Positions 10,903-19,706 of a stretch of DNA of 64,000 nt are shown one piece after another; within the stretch, counting starts at the first letter, position 1, and the number at the start of each line of letters is the position of its first letter. The stretch spans positions 2,232,001 to 2,296,000 of the forward strand of contig NZ_CP046315.1 of assembly GCF_009730335.1 (NCBI RefSeq), given 5' to 3'. Made by a program: the position numbers and the translations under genes. The notes under the pieces were generated by a model. The model made no database searches, was not told the origin of the DNA, and saw nothing but the letters and a program-made list of their open reading frames with translations. The stretch comes from Schaalia odontolytica (GTDB taxonomy: Bacteria > Actinomycetota > Actinomycetes > Actinomycetales > Actinomycetaceae).

Positions 10903-11262
10903 TCAGTAGTCCAGGCCGCCGCGTCGCCATTCGTAGGCGTAGGGGACGCAGAGGGTGACCAGGAAGCTCATCATGACGACCAGTCCGAACAGGCCCAGCT
11001 GGTTGAAGCTGACGGCCCACGGGTACATGAACACAACTTCGATGTCGAAGATGATGAACGTCATGGCGACCAGGTAGTAGCGCACCGGGAAGCGACCCTC
11101 GGTGAGGTGAGCGCTGGTCGGCTGGATACCGCACTCGTAGTTGTCGGCCTTGGTCTTGGACTTCTTGGTGGGGCCCAGGATCGCGGAGGCGACCAGGCCT
11201 CCGAAGGCTAGTACGAGGGCAGCTGCCGACATGATGAGCAGCGGCACGTAGGGATTCGTCAT
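10903..11262 (-). CDS. nuoA: NADH-quinone oxidoreductase subunit A
   Basis: A 119-residue protein with three membrane helices. The conserved loop KADNYECGIQPT and the following RFPVRYYLVAMTFIIFDIE are diagnostic of NuoA. GGGAGGAACG precedes the ATG at 11262. The gene starts 28 nt after the menJ-like stop on the same strand, so the nuo genes are probably co-transcribed with it. Confidence 0.96.
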   Translation of the reverse strand: MTNPYVPLLIMSAAALVLAFGGLVASAILGPTKKSKTKADNYECGIQPTSAHLTEGRFPVRYYLVAMTFIIFDIEVVFMYPWAVSFNQLGLFGLVVMMSFLVTLCVPYAYEWRRGGLDY

Positions 11263-11290
11263 CGTTCCTCCCGGTTATCGGTGGTGGTGG

Positions 11291-12571
11291 TCATGCGGGG
11301 CGCACCACCTTGGTCAGCATTGTGATGAGTTGGTCGTCGAAGTCGCCCCCGGTCCTCTCGTACCCGTCCGACAGGAGTTTGTGGACGAGCGTCATGAGGC
11401 GCGGAATGGGCAGCCCGACGTTCGTGCAGGTGCGCATGACTGTCGGGTTTTCGATGAGCGCGACGAAGATGCGGCCCAGCTGGTAGTAGCCGCCGTATTC
11501 GTCGCGAAGCATGTGCGGGTACTCGCTCATGGCGCGGTCGATGCCGGCGCGGTGGGAGCGGGACAGGGCCTGCGCGATGCACGAGGCCGCGTAGCGTCCG
11601 GCCTTCATGGCCGGGGCGATGCCTTCGCCGTTGTAGGGGGAGACCATGCCGCCGGCGTCGCCCACGAGGACGAGGCCCTGGGTGTAGTGAGGCTTGCGGT
11701 TGAAGCTCATGGGCAGGGCGGCGGAGCGAAGCTGACCAATCTGGTTCTCAGGGGTAAAGCCCCATTCTTCGGGCAGGTTCGCGGTCCAGGTCTTGAAGAC
11801 CTCGCGGTAGGGCAGGTTGGTGGCGCCGGCGCGCGAGGCGACGGAGCCGAGGCCGACGTTGACGATGCCGTCGCCCATGGGGAAGATCCAGCCGTAGCCG
11901 GGCAGCAGGTCGGAGGCGCCGGGGGTGCCGCTCCACAGTTCGAGGTGGGATTCCATCCATTCCTCGTCGCCGCGGGGGCTGTGGAAGTAGGCGCGTGCGG
12001 CCACGCCCATGGGGCGGTTCATCTTCTTTTCGAGGCCGAGGCTGGTGGCCAGTCGGGCGGCCACTCCCCCGGCGTCGACGGTGATGGAGGCGCGCACCGA
12101 GGTGGTGGTGGCGCTCTTGCCGCGCCCGCTCTTGGCCTGCACGCCGACGACGCGGCCGGAGCCGTCCTGAATGGCGCCGATGACGGTGACGCCCTCGTAG
12201 AGGCGGGCCCCGGCTTCGACGGCGCGCCGGGCGAGCGCGTGGTCGAGGTCCATGCGGGCGCGGGTCATGCCGTAGCCGGGCAGGGACTTCTGATCGGGCC
12301 AATCCATGTGAACGGTGTGGCCGCCGCCGATGACGGTCAGGCCGCGGTTTCGCATCCAGCCGGTGGTGTCCACGCCCATGGCGATGAGCTCGTGGACGGC
12401 GGCCGGGGTGAGCCCGTCGCCGCAGATTTTGTCGCGCGGGAACGGGCTTTTCTCCAGGAGGACGACATCGAGACCTGCTCTGGCCAGGTGGTAGGCGGTG
12501 GAGGACCCGCCAGGGCCTGCGCCGACGACGACAACGTCAGCGCTCATGTCGCTAGGCATGGTGGATGCCAC
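11291..12571 (-). CDS. menJ: Geranylgeranyl-reductase-family FAD oxidoreductase, probable menaquinone reductase MenJ
   Basis: A 426-residue flavoprotein. The N-terminus has the Rossmann FAD motif VVVGAGPGGSSTAYHLARAG followed by KICGDGLTP, and the second FAD motif is GLVLVGDAGGMVSPYNGEGI; both are typical of the geranylgeranyl reductase family. In mycobacteria the family member MenJ reduces one double bond of the menaquinone isoprenyl tail, and relatives sit beside nuo or menG genes. I infer the same role here because it heads the nuo operon. GTG at 12571 is chosen because GGAGG lies 6 nt upstream; internal ATGs at 12559 and 12547 are alternatives. Confidence 0.8.
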   Translation of the reverse strand: MASTMPSDMSADVVVVGAGPGGSSTAYHLARAGLDVVLLEKSPFPRDKICGDGLTPAAVHELIAMGVDTTGWMRNRGLTVIGGGHTVHMDWPDQKSLPGYGMTRARMDLDHALARRAVEAGARLYEGVTVIGAIQDGSGRVVGVQAKSGRGKSATTTSVRASITVDAGGVAARLATSLGLEKKMNRPMGVAARAYFHSPRGDEEWMESHLELWSGTPGASDLLPGYGWIFPMGDGIVNVGLGSVASRAGATNLPYREVFKTWTANLPEEWGFTPENQIGQLRSAALPMSFNRKPHYTQGLVLVGDAGGMVSPYNGEGIAPAMKAGRYAASCIAQALSRSHRAGIDRAMSEYPHMLRDEYGGYYQLGRIFVALIENPTVMRTCTNVGLPIPRLMTLVHKLLSDGYERTGGDFDDQLITMLTKVVRPA

Positions 12572-12876
12572 GGCATTCCTCCGTCATGTGGTGCGCGGGT
12601 GCATCCGCGCGAGTGTGCAAGGTGGATGAAGTGTGCACATCACTTCATTCCGCACGCAACCCTAGCCAGGTAACCCTCAGTCGGCGACCGAGCGTACTTT
12701 TTCCCACCGTTTCAACGAACGAGGCCGGGACCAGGCTCGCCCACAGCACCCATTTGCGCAACGAATCTCTGTCGTAAATGGTGGCTCCGGCCTCGTCGAT
12801 GAGGCGACACCACACAGCGAAAGGCGCCAGGACCGACCAGCCCTGGCGCCACACGCATAAGACTCCTACTGCCCGA
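12572..12876. other. Intergenic region between the GH36 gene and menJ
   Basis: These 305 bases hold no convincing gene. They contain the terminator of the upstream sugar operon (12823-12850) and must contain the promoter of the menJ-nuo operon, but I cannot assign a clear -35/-10 pair. A minus-strand open frame crossing 12645-12965 overlaps the GH36 gene and has no recognisable domain. Confidence 0.5.
12823..12850 (-). terminator. Probable terminator after the GH36 gene
   Basis: A perfect 9-bp stem, GGCGCCAGG with CCTGGCGCC, and a 10-nt loop lies about 27 nt after the alpha-galactosidase stop. There is no long T-run. Confidence 0.55.
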
Positions 12877-14373
12877 CTACGACACCGGGTAGCAGTGTTC
12901 GGGTTCTTCGAGGCCGGGGGCGAAGTCCACATCCCGCCCATCGAGGCGGAAACGCGTGCGCCCAACGACCTCGACGGTCTCGCGTCGAGCGAGCCACTGG
13001 GCCACCTCGGAGCGCTCCTGCTCTGTCAGCCACTCGAGCGGGTCGGAGGAGGACTTGAAGCCGGCGACCGCGGCGACATCCTGCAGCCAGGAGATTTCCC
13101 GATCTCCCAGCAGGTTCTTCATGTGCCGGAAGAAGACAACGTCGGGATCGCAGTCGATGAGGGGACGCAGCCACAGGCGAGCGACGGACGTCATGAAGGC
13201 GTTGCGCGCTTCAGCATCGGAGCGGTCCTCCGTCGCGTAGTTTTTCCAGATCGGCGCCACGTCGCAGCCGACGCGGATGCCGTCATAGATGCCGATCGAG
13301 GGGATGATGAGTGCGCCCGAACCGAGCAGGTAGACGTCATCCCCCAGAGCCTCTCGCAACAGTCGCGAACCGATGACGTAGGCGTCATCTCCCGTCACAT
13401 CGGCCTCGTAGCGCACGCCGTCGATGGCGGCGGCGTTAACAAAATCGGCCTTCACGTAGCCGATGCCCGCGTCGACGAGGGATCGCGCGAGGTCACGCAG
13501 GTATTCCTGAGCGAGCGGGTGAGTCGTGTCAAGTGCGTAGTAGGGGCCTCCCCAGTTGTAGCCGGCGATGGCGAGCTCCCCCGAGGGGGCGTGCACGAAG
13601 GCTTCGGGATGCTCGGTGAGGAAGGGCGTGCCCGGCCGCGCGATGAAGGGGGCCACCCACACGCCCGGGGTCACCCCGAGCGCGGCGATGTCCGAGGCGC
13701 GCGCACCCAGGTCCTCGCCGAACTTCTCGTTGGCGCGCCAGTCGCCCACGCCCTTCTGCCAGCCGTCGTCGATCTGCAGCGTGTCGAAGCCCAGCTGCGC
13801 GAGCCCAGGCAGCTGGCCCAACAGGACGTCCCATGAGACCTTTTCGTAGTAGGAGTACCACGAGCACCACACCCGGGGAGCGCGCCCGGGAGTGCGAGCA
13901 CGATCGCTCAGGAAACGCACGTAGGCGTCGAAGATCGAGGCTTCGCTCCCCCACGCGAGGAGCCAGAGGGCGGGGCGACTCTCATCGAACGCGGCCAGAT
14001 GATCCTCGTCGGCGCGCACGCGGGGGTGGCCACCCTCGAGGGCTCCGACGAGGACGCCGCTGCCGTCCACCTCGTCGACGACGGAGCCCATCCAGGACCC
14101 GTGGTGGCGGACCGTATCGTCGGCCGCCGGATCGTCTGCGGTCGCCCGACGCTCGTCGGTGGGGATGCGCAGCGGGGGACCCGCTAGGTCGTTCCATCCG
14201 GAGGGCGACCAGGAGTTGTGCCCGCTGCGGTAGAACTGGCCATCCGCGCAGCCGTGGAGGACCGCTAGGCGCGAGGAGCGGATGAGAGCGTACCCCTCCC
14301 CTCTCTCGACGAGCGTCGCATCGGGGGATGCGCACGCAACTCCGGTGGGCAGAGGAATGGTGAGTCGATCCAT
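12877..14373 (-). CDS. GH36-type alpha-galactosidase
   Basis: A 498-residue enzyme with no signal peptide, so cytoplasmic. The (beta/alpha)8 barrel shows LQIDDGWQKGVGDW (about 200-212), YVKADFVNAA with the likely nucleophile Asp310, and VGCDVAPIW with the likely acid/base Asp371. This pattern fits the clan GH-D (GH36-like) families. It is the last gene of an operon with an ABC importer, so it probably hydrolyses imported alpha-galactosides. An alpha-N-acetylgalactosaminidase activity is also possible given the aminosugar-like genes nearby. The ATG at 14373 is preceded by CAGGAG; a longer upstream frame has no such support. Confidence 0.75.
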   Translation of the reverse strand: MDRLTIPLPTGVACASPDATLVERGEGYALIRSSRLAVLHGCADGQFYRSGHNSWSPSGWNDLAGPPLRIPTDERRATADDPAADDTVRHHGSWMGSVVDEVDGSGVLVGALEGGHPRVRADEDHLAAFDESRPALWLLAWGSEASIFDAYVRFLSDRARTPGRAPRVWCSWYSYYEKVSWDVLLGQLPGLAQLGFDTLQIDDGWQKGVGDWRANEKFGEDLGARASDIAALGVTPGVWVAPFIARPGTPFLTEHPEAFVHAPSGELAIAGYNWGGPYYALDTTHPLAQEYLRDLARSLVDAGIGYVKADFVNAAAIDGVRYEADVTGDDAYVIGSRLLREALGDDVYLLGSGALIIPSIGIYDGIRVGCDVAPIWKNYATEDRSDAEARNAFMTSVARLWLRPLIDCDPDVVFFRHMKNLLGDREISWLQDVAAVAGFKSSSDPLEWLTEQERSEVAQWLARRETVEVVGRTRFRLDGRDVDFAPGLEEPEHCYPVS

Positions 14374-14443
14374 GGGAGGCTCCTGGGAACACGGCGATTC
14401 GCCGATGCGGGCAGTGGTGAGGGGGTGGGAGGGAAAATGCTCG

Positions 14444-14474
14444 GGCCCGGCGCGCGTCGCTCGCACGCCGGGCC
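14444..14474 (-). promoter_or_regulatory. Intra-operon hairpin between SBP and GH36 gene
   Basis: A perfect 9-bp stem, GGCCCGGCG with CGCCGGGCC, lies just after the substrate-binding-protein stop and before the GH36 gene. Such hairpins often stabilise or attenuate transcripts so that the binding protein is made in excess. The function is inferred. Confidence 0.5.
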
Positions 14475-14482
14475 GCTCGCGA

Positions 14483-15841
14483 TTACTTGAGCAGGGCGTT
14501 GGCCTTGTCGTTGGCTTCCTGCAGGGTCGAGGCGGGGTCTGCTCCGGTGGCGATCGCCTGGATCGCGTCCTGGATGAGGGCGTTCACCTCGTCACCGTGC
14601 GCGAAGACGGGCACCGGGAAGGTTTCCTTGTTGTCCACGACGGTCGTGAATGCGCTGTTGTCCTGGCCCTGAGCCTCGCGAGCCTTGAGGGCCGCTTCGG
14701 TGGCCTTGGTGACGGCCGGGAAGATGACACCGGACTCGCCGACCTTCATCTGGCACTGCTCGGAGGCCATGTAAGCGATCCACTGGAAGGACTCCTCGGG
14801 GTGCTTAGTTCCGCTCCAAACGACGTCGTGCAGGCCGTTCATCGCGGAGCGGCGACCGGCGGGGCCGGTGGGAAGCGGCGCGTAGGCGAACTTCTTCTTG
14901 GCGTCGGGGCCGAGGTAGACGGAGGTCGTGAAGGAACCGACGATCGTCGAGGCGGCGTTACCGTTGTTCATCACGGCGTCGGTACCCAGGGACGAGGTCT
15001 TGTCGAACTTGGGCGCGTAGCCCTTGTCAATCAGGCCCTTGATCCACGCGACCGTGTCCACGAGGGACTTGTCGCCGAAGTTGAACTTCGTGGGGTTGAC
15101 GGAACGGTCGCCGTAGGTGAAGCCGTTCGCGGCCGCGAGCTCACCCCAGCCGTTCTGGCCGATTGCTCCGTCGGACCACTCGGGGTGGTAGCCGTAGCGC
15201 ACGACGTTGTTCTTATCGAACTCGGGGTCGAGGCCGTTGTGGCCGTTGGCGTCCAGGGTCGTCTTCGCGATGAACTGCTCGAAGGTGCCACCGTCCGTGG
15301 GGTTCCACGTCAGGGCCGCCATGTCCTCCTTGGTGTAGCCGGCCTCGGCTGCGACCTCCGTGTCGTAGAGCAGGCCCATCGTGTCCCAGTCCTTGGGCAG
15401 GCCGTAGCGCTTGCCCTCGTACTTGGACAGGTCAGCCAGTCCGGGCTGGTAGATCGAGTCATCGATTCCAGCCTTGTTGGCCGCTTCGGTGATGTCCATG
15501 ATCTGGCCCGAGTCGATGAACTGCAGCATGCGGGTGGAGTGATCGACGAAGGTGTCGGGCGCGTTCGAGGCGGCGAGCTGGGTGGTGAGGGTATCCCAGT
15601 ACTGGCCCCACGCAGTCTGGGTGATCTTCACCGTAATGTTGGGGTTGGCGGCATGGAAGTCGTCGGCACACTGCTGGTAGAGCGGAGCCTGGCGGTCATC
15701 CCACAGCCAGTAGTTGATGGTGACGCCGCTGTCTGCGGAGGATTCACCACCACCGGTTGCAGCGGTGTTCGCGTTGCAGGCGGCCAGGGGCAGCGCCATC
15801 GCTGCGGAGAGGAAAACGCCAAGGGCGACTCGTGTCTTCAT
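14483..15841 (-). CDS. Carbohydrate ABC transporter substrate-binding lipoprotein
   Basis: A 452-residue extracytoplasmic solute-binding protein of the CUT1 type. The N-terminus is a lipoprotein signal with lipobox LAAC (Cys22), followed by a short linker. The mature part has the family-1 SBP pattern, for example NYWLWDDRQAPLYQQCADDF near the start and the segment around WIAYMASEQCQMKVGESG. It is encoded after its two permeases and before the GH36 gene. The substrate is probably an alpha-galactoside or related oligosaccharide, by context only. Confidence 0.88.
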   Translation of the reverse strand: MKTRVALGVFLSAAMALPLAACNANTAATGGGESSADSGVTINYWLWDDRQAPLYQQCADDFHAANPNITVKITQTAWGQYWDTLTTQLAASNAPDTFVDHSTRMLQFIDSGQIMDITEAANKAGIDDSIYQPGLADLSKYEGKRYGLPKDWDTMGLLYDTEVAAEAGYTKEDMAALTWNPTDGGTFEQFIAKTTLDANGHNGLDPEFDKNNVVRYGYHPEWSDGAIGQNGWGELAAANGFTYGDRSVNPTKFNFGDKSLVDTVAWIKGLIDKGYAPKFDKTSSLGTDAVMNNGNAASTIVGSFTTSVYLGPDAKKKFAYAPLPTGPAGRRSAMNGLHDVVWSGTKHPEESFQWIAYMASEQCQMKVGESGVIFPAVTKATEAALKAREAQGQDNSAFTTVVDNKETFPVPVFAHGDEVNALIQDAIQAIATGADPASTLQEANDKANALLK

Positions 15842-15874
15842 GGTTGTTCTTTCGGTTGGGCACCCGAAGGTGCA

Positions 15875-16753
15875 TTACTTGATTCCGGAGAAGTTCAGGG
15901 ACTCAACGAGCTTGCGTCCCATGAGGATGAGGAGGATGAGGACGGGAATGACGGAGAGGGTGGACCCCGCCATCAGGCCCGTCCAGTCGGGAGCACGGTT
16001 GGGAGACTGCTGCTGGAAGATCCCGAGTGCGACGGTGAGCAGCTGGGCCCCCTCGCGCCCCGTGAGCAGCGGCCAGAGGAAGTCTTTCCACATGCCGATG
16101 ATGGTGATGAGGGTCATCGTCATGACGGGGCCTGCCGACATTGGGATGGTGATCTTGAAGAAGCGGGAGACGGGTCCCAGACCGTCGATCATGGCGGCCT
16201 CTTCGACTTCACGCGGCAGGGAGAGGAAGAACTGGCGCAGGAAGAAGATGGAGAAGGGGGCCATGAAGAGAGCGGGGAGCATCATGCCCTGCATGGTGTT
16301 GAGCCAGCCGAGCTGCTTGATGAGCACGTAGTTGGGCAGCAGGGAGAAGATGCCGGGCACCATAAGCGCGCCAATGACGCACCCGAAGAGCAGGTTCTTA
16401 CCGGGGAAGCGCAGACGCGCGAAGGCGTAGGCCGCACACGCGGCGAAGAAGGTCTGGATGATCGCGATGCCTCCCGCGTAGATGAGGGAGTTGGTCGTCG
16501 CGATCGCAAAGTTGATCGTCGCCCCGCTGCCGCCGGCCGCCTGAGCTTCTTCGACGGAGACGAGGCCGAGGATGCGCTTGAAGTTGATGAGCGTGGGGTG
16601 CGAGGGCCACAGCTGCGTCGATTCGGCGATGAGGTCGGCTTGGGGAGTCATGGCCGTGCGGATCATCCAGTAGAACGGGAAGACGGTGCACAGGATGGCG
16701 ACCCCGAGGATCACCCAGGCAACGATGCGCTGAGGGAGGGCTGTGCGATTCAT
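15875..16753 (-). CDS. Carbohydrate ABC transporter permease (MalG-like)
   Basis: A 292-residue inner-membrane permease with about six membrane helices. The cytoplasmic EAA loop that contacts the ATPase reads EEAAMIDGLGPVSRFFKITI. The start is ATG at 16753 (MNRTALPQRIVAWV), preceded by AAGGAG; the frame also extends 12 codons upstream without support. It pairs with the MalF-like gene 10 nt upstream. No ATPase gene is in the operon. Confidence 0.9.
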   Translation of the reverse strand: MNRTALPQRIVAWVILGVAILCTVFPFYWMIRTAMTPQADLIAESTQLWPSHPTLINFKRILGLVSVEEAQAAGGSGATINFAIATTNSLIYAGGIAIIQTFFAACAAYAFARLRFPGKNLLFGCVIGALMVPGIFSLLPNYVLIKQLGWLNTMQGMMLPALFMAPFSIFFLRQFFLSLPREVEEAAMIDGLGPVSRFFKITIPMSAGPVMTMTLITIIGMWKDFLWPLLTGREGAQLLTVALGIFQQQSPNRAPDWTGLMAGSTLSVIPVLILLILMGRKLVESLNFSGIK

Positions 16754-16763
16754 GATGAGCTCC

Positions 16764-17771
16764 TTATGCCAGATCAGAGGAACCGGCACGCATGAGGCGC
16801 AGCTGGATCGCGGTGAAGATGGCCAGAACGAGCACCAGCAGCATGGCGACGGCTGACGCGTAGCCCATCTTCAGGAATGTGAAGCCCTGCTGGTAGATGT
16901 AGTAGTAGATGACTCGGACGGCGGGGATGGGGTGCCCGGCGTATCCGATTTGGACGGTGTCGAAGATCTGGAAGCTTCCGATGAGTCCCATGACCAACAC
17001 GAGGACGAGGACGGGGCGCAGCAGGGGCAGCGTGATGCTGAAGAACATGCGCGTTTCTCCCGCGCCGTCCAGCGCTGCACTTTCGTAGAGCTCGCCGGGG
17101 ATTTGGAGCATGCCCGCATACAGGAGCAGCGCGGTGTACCCGGTGTAGGCCCAGATGTTGATACCGGCGACGATCGGCATGGCGGCGTGGGCGTTGTAGA
17201 AGGTCACCCCGTCGATGCCGACGTAGCTCAGCAGGTGCGTCACGTATCCGATGTTGGAGTCGAGGAGCCAGCCCCAGATCAGGGCGATCGCGACGTTGGG
17301 CACCAGCCAAGGAAGCAGCAGCAACGAGCGCACCCAGGTCGATCGGGCGAAGCGCTGCATGAGAGCGGCGAGCAGGAGTCCCAGGAACGTCTGCCCGATG
17401 ATGTTGTAGAGGGCGTAGGCGATGGTCACCGCGAAGGCGTTCCAGACTTCCTTATCCCCGATTGCTTTCGCGTAGTTGTCGAGGCCGACGTAGTGGGCGT
17501 CCCCGATCAGGTTGAAGTCGGTGAAGGAATACCACAGGCCTCGCAGGGCAGGGTAGACGTAGAAGACGAAGAAGCCGACGAAGGTGGGAATGAGGAAGAT
17601 AGCGGCGGCGACTCGGTCGTCGCGCACACGCTTTTTCCCCTCGCCAGACTTCTCGCCGAAACGCGAGCTGGCGACACCCGCACGCTTGCGGGCCGAGGCC
17701 TTGGAACCGCTTGTAGTTCCTGCTAGGTCGGGAGCAACTCCGCCCCCTTTTGTAAGTGTTGTACTCGTCAT
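16764..17771 (-). CDS. Carbohydrate ABC transporter permease (MalF-like)
   Basis: A 335-residue permease and first gene of the operon. A cytoplasmic N-terminus of about 60 basic residues precedes the first membrane segment. The EAA loop reads YESAALDGAGETRMFFSITL. The start is ATG at 17771 (MTSTTLTKGGG) with GGAGG 8 nt upstream; another ATG three codons earlier is less well placed. The promoter lies at 17801-17831. Confidence 0.9.
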   Translation of the reverse strand: MTSTTLTKGGGVAPDLAGTTSGSKASARKRAGVASSRFGEKSGEGKKRVRDDRVAAAIFLIPTFVGFFVFYVYPALRGLWYSFTDFNLIGDAHYVGLDNYAKAIGDKEVWNAFAVTIAYALYNIIGQTFLGLLLAALMQRFARSTWVRSLLLLPWLVPNVAIALIWGWLLDSNIGYVTHLLSYVGIDGVTFYNAHAAMPIVAGINIWAYTGYTALLLYAGMLQIPGELYESAALDGAGETRMFFSITLPLLRPVLVLVLVMGLIGSFQIFDTVQIGYAGHPIPAVRVIYYYIYQQGFTFLKMGYASAVAMLLVLVLAIFTAIQLRLMRAGSSDLA

Positions 17772-17800
17772 CGAGAACACCTCCAGTGATGCGACACGTA

Positions 17801-17847
17801 ATTATAAAACAGCTCTAACAAACTTTGTCAAGACCGTTGACAAAGTT
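17801..17847. promoter_or_regulatory. Divergent promoter with palindromic operator
   Basis: A perfect 11-bp inverted repeat, AACTTTGTCAA (17821-17831) and TTGACAAAGTT (17837-17847), with a 5-bp spacer. Each arm contains TTGACA on one strand. On the minus strand, TTGACA (17831-17826) is followed 19 bp later by a perfect TATAAT (17806-17801), giving the promoter of the ABC operon. On the plus strand, TTGACA (17837-17842) is followed 18 bp later by the weaker TTCACT, in front of the DUF4832 gene. A repressor bound here would cover both -35 elements. The ROK regulator at 19707 is the obvious candidate. Confidence 0.8.
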
Positions 17848-17924
17848 GCTGCTCACGTGCTTCACTGTGTGCACTGCGACACTTTAGTGTGTCGCGTGTC
17901 CCAGCACCGAAAGGAGTCTCAACG

Positions 17925-19610
17925 ATGAGACGTTTCCCCCGTTTCGCCGTGGCATTGGCGGCCACGGCAGGCCTGACATGCGCGGCCCTGCCGGCCTCGG
18001 CGACAGAGAATGACACCGTCAAATGGACGGCGCTCGAAGCGGCCGACGCGCCGATCGCCAACCCCCTCAAGGGCTTCTTCCCATTCGCACCGGAGGACGG
18101 CTCCGCCCCCAAGGCCGTCGACGGCGCACTCTCCTACACGATGGAGTGGGCATACTTCCCCGTCAACGCGGTCGTGACCGGGCGCGACACCTACGACTTC
18201 ACGAAGGTCGACGCGCTCCTCGACGCCATCGCCGCTCGAGGCGATCAGTCGGCAATCCGCTTCTATCTCGACTACCCCACGCGCCCCACCGGCGTCCCCC
18301 AGTACCTCATCGACGCGGGCATCGACACGTCGCGCAGCTACACGGTTTTCGACAACAACAACATCTCCTTCTCCCCCGACTACAACGACCCGGCGGTCCA
18401 GGAGATGCTCCTGCACTTCGTGGACGCCCTGGGCAAGAAGTACGACGGCGACCCCCGCATCGGCTACATCACCGCGGGGCTCATCGGATTCTGGGGAGAG
18501 GACCACACGTGGCCGATGAACGGCGAGAAGAGCGCCGATAACCCCAAGGGCGAGAACTGGATGCCTTCGGACGAGTTCCGGGCCAGCCTGGTCGCCGCGT
18601 GGGACAAGGCCTTCGATAAGACCTTCGTGCAGTATCGACTGCCCACGTCTGCGACGAAGGAACACCACATGGGTTACCACGACGACTCCTTCGCGTATTC
18701 CACGCTGGATAACGTCGACTGGCACTTCATGTCCCACATGAAGAACCAGAACGAGACGGACGCGTGGCAAAGCGCCCCGATCGGCGGCGAGGTCTACCCG
18801 CCGCTGCAGACATGCATTTTCTCCCAGCCCCTCAACTGCGCGGGAGCCGAGGCCGAGCGCGCCCAGGGCCGCAACTTTGACATGATGGGTTCGATCAAGG
18901 CCACGCACGCCACCTGGCTCATCAACGAGAAGGCATTCACGGTTGGATACCAGGGCGATGACATGAAGCGCGCCGAGGAGGCGAACGCCGCAATGGGCTA
19001 CACCCTCCAGGCGACGAAGGCCGCGGCCTCCATCACCGGCAATGACGCCACCGTCTCCGTCGAGATCGCGAATACCGGCGTCGCACCCTTCTACGCGTCC
19101 TGGCCGATCGAGGTGTCCCTGGTTGACGGCGTCGGCTCCACGGTCGCCAGCCAGATCGTCGAATCCCCGCTGCCGTCGATCACTCCCGGGACCACCGGCA
19201 CGGTCACGGCGCACGTCACCGTCCCCGCAGCCCGGGGCGGAGCTCGCGCGGTGGCCGATGAACTGACCGCGACGATCCGCGTCGTCAACCCGCTGCCGAA
19301 CGGCGCTCCCGTCCTCTTCGCCAACCGCGACATGAACACGATGCTGCCCGGAGCCCTCACACTGACGGCCGTCCAGCGCATGGATGCGACCAACGCTCCC
19401 AGCCCGACGCCGCAGGAAACGGCCGCACCGAGTGATCCGGCCTCGTCACCCGCGCCGAGCAGCGCCCCCGCGGCCGCGAGCGCACCGCAGGCGACGCAGC
19501 CCACCACCTCGCTGGCTCGCACCGGCACGAACGCGTTGGCTTCTCTCGTCTGCATCGCGGCGATGGCCGGAGCCGGAACGTTCCTCTACAGGCGCGCTCA
19601 CAGGCGCTGA
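17925..19610 (+). CDS. Wall-anchored DUF4832/DUF4874-like glycosidase-fold protein
   Basis: A 561-residue secreted protein. It has a signal peptide (MRRFPRFAVALAATAG, cleavage near ASA about residue 26), then NPLKGFFPFAPEDG, TYDFTKVDALLDAIAARGDQ, and GLIGFWGEDHTWP. These suggest the TIM-barrel-like domain often paired with DUF4832, followed by a beta-rich region. A Pro/Ala/Ser linker leads to LARTG, a hydrophobic helix and the basic tail YRRAHRR, which fits an LAXTG sorting signal for a class E sortase. AAGGAG precedes the ATG at 17925. No enzymatic activity can be assigned; divergence from an importer and GH36 gene suggests surface glycan binding or cleavage. A decayed paralogue lies at 26061-27058. 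Confidence 0.75.
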   Translation: MRRFPRFAVALAATAGLTCAALPASATENDTVKWTALEAADAPIANPLKGFFPFAPEDGSAPKAVDGALSYTMEWAYFPVNAVVTGRDTYDFTKVDALLDAIAARGDQSAIRFYLDYPTRPTGVPQYLIDAGIDTSRSYTVFDNNNISFSPDYNDPAVQEMLLHFVDALGKKYDGDPRIGYITAGLIGFWGEDHTWPMNGEKSADNPKGENWMPSDEFRASLVAAWDKAFDKTFVQYRLPTSATKEHHMGYHDDSFAYSTLDNVDWHFMSHMKNQNETDAWQSAPIGGEVYPPLQTCIFSQPLNCAGAEAERAQGRNFDMMGSIKATHATWLINEKAFTVGYQGDDMKRAEEANAAMGYTLQATKAAASITGNDATVSVEIANTGVAPFYASWPIEVSLVDGVGSTVASQIVESPLPSITPGTTGTVTAHVTVPAARGGARAVADELTATIRVVNPLPNGAPVLFANRDMNTMLPGALTLTAVQRMDATNAPSPTPQETAAPSDPASSPAPSSAPAAASAPQATQPTTSLARTGTNALASLVCIAAMAGAGTFLYRRAHRR

Positions 19611-19622
19611 CCTGCGCACATG

Positions 19623-19669
19623 CCCCCGGGGTAGGTTCCAAACGGGCACAAAAGGGCCTACCCTGGGGG
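19623..19669 (+). terminator. Terminator after the wall-anchored protein gene
   Basis: A 13-bp stem, CCCCCGGGGTAGG with CCTACCCTGGGGG (one G-T wobble), directly follows the stop codon. Confidence 0.7.
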
Positions 19670-19706
19670 TGTTATCCCGTCGACATCTACGAGGTTAGGA
19701 GGACCC

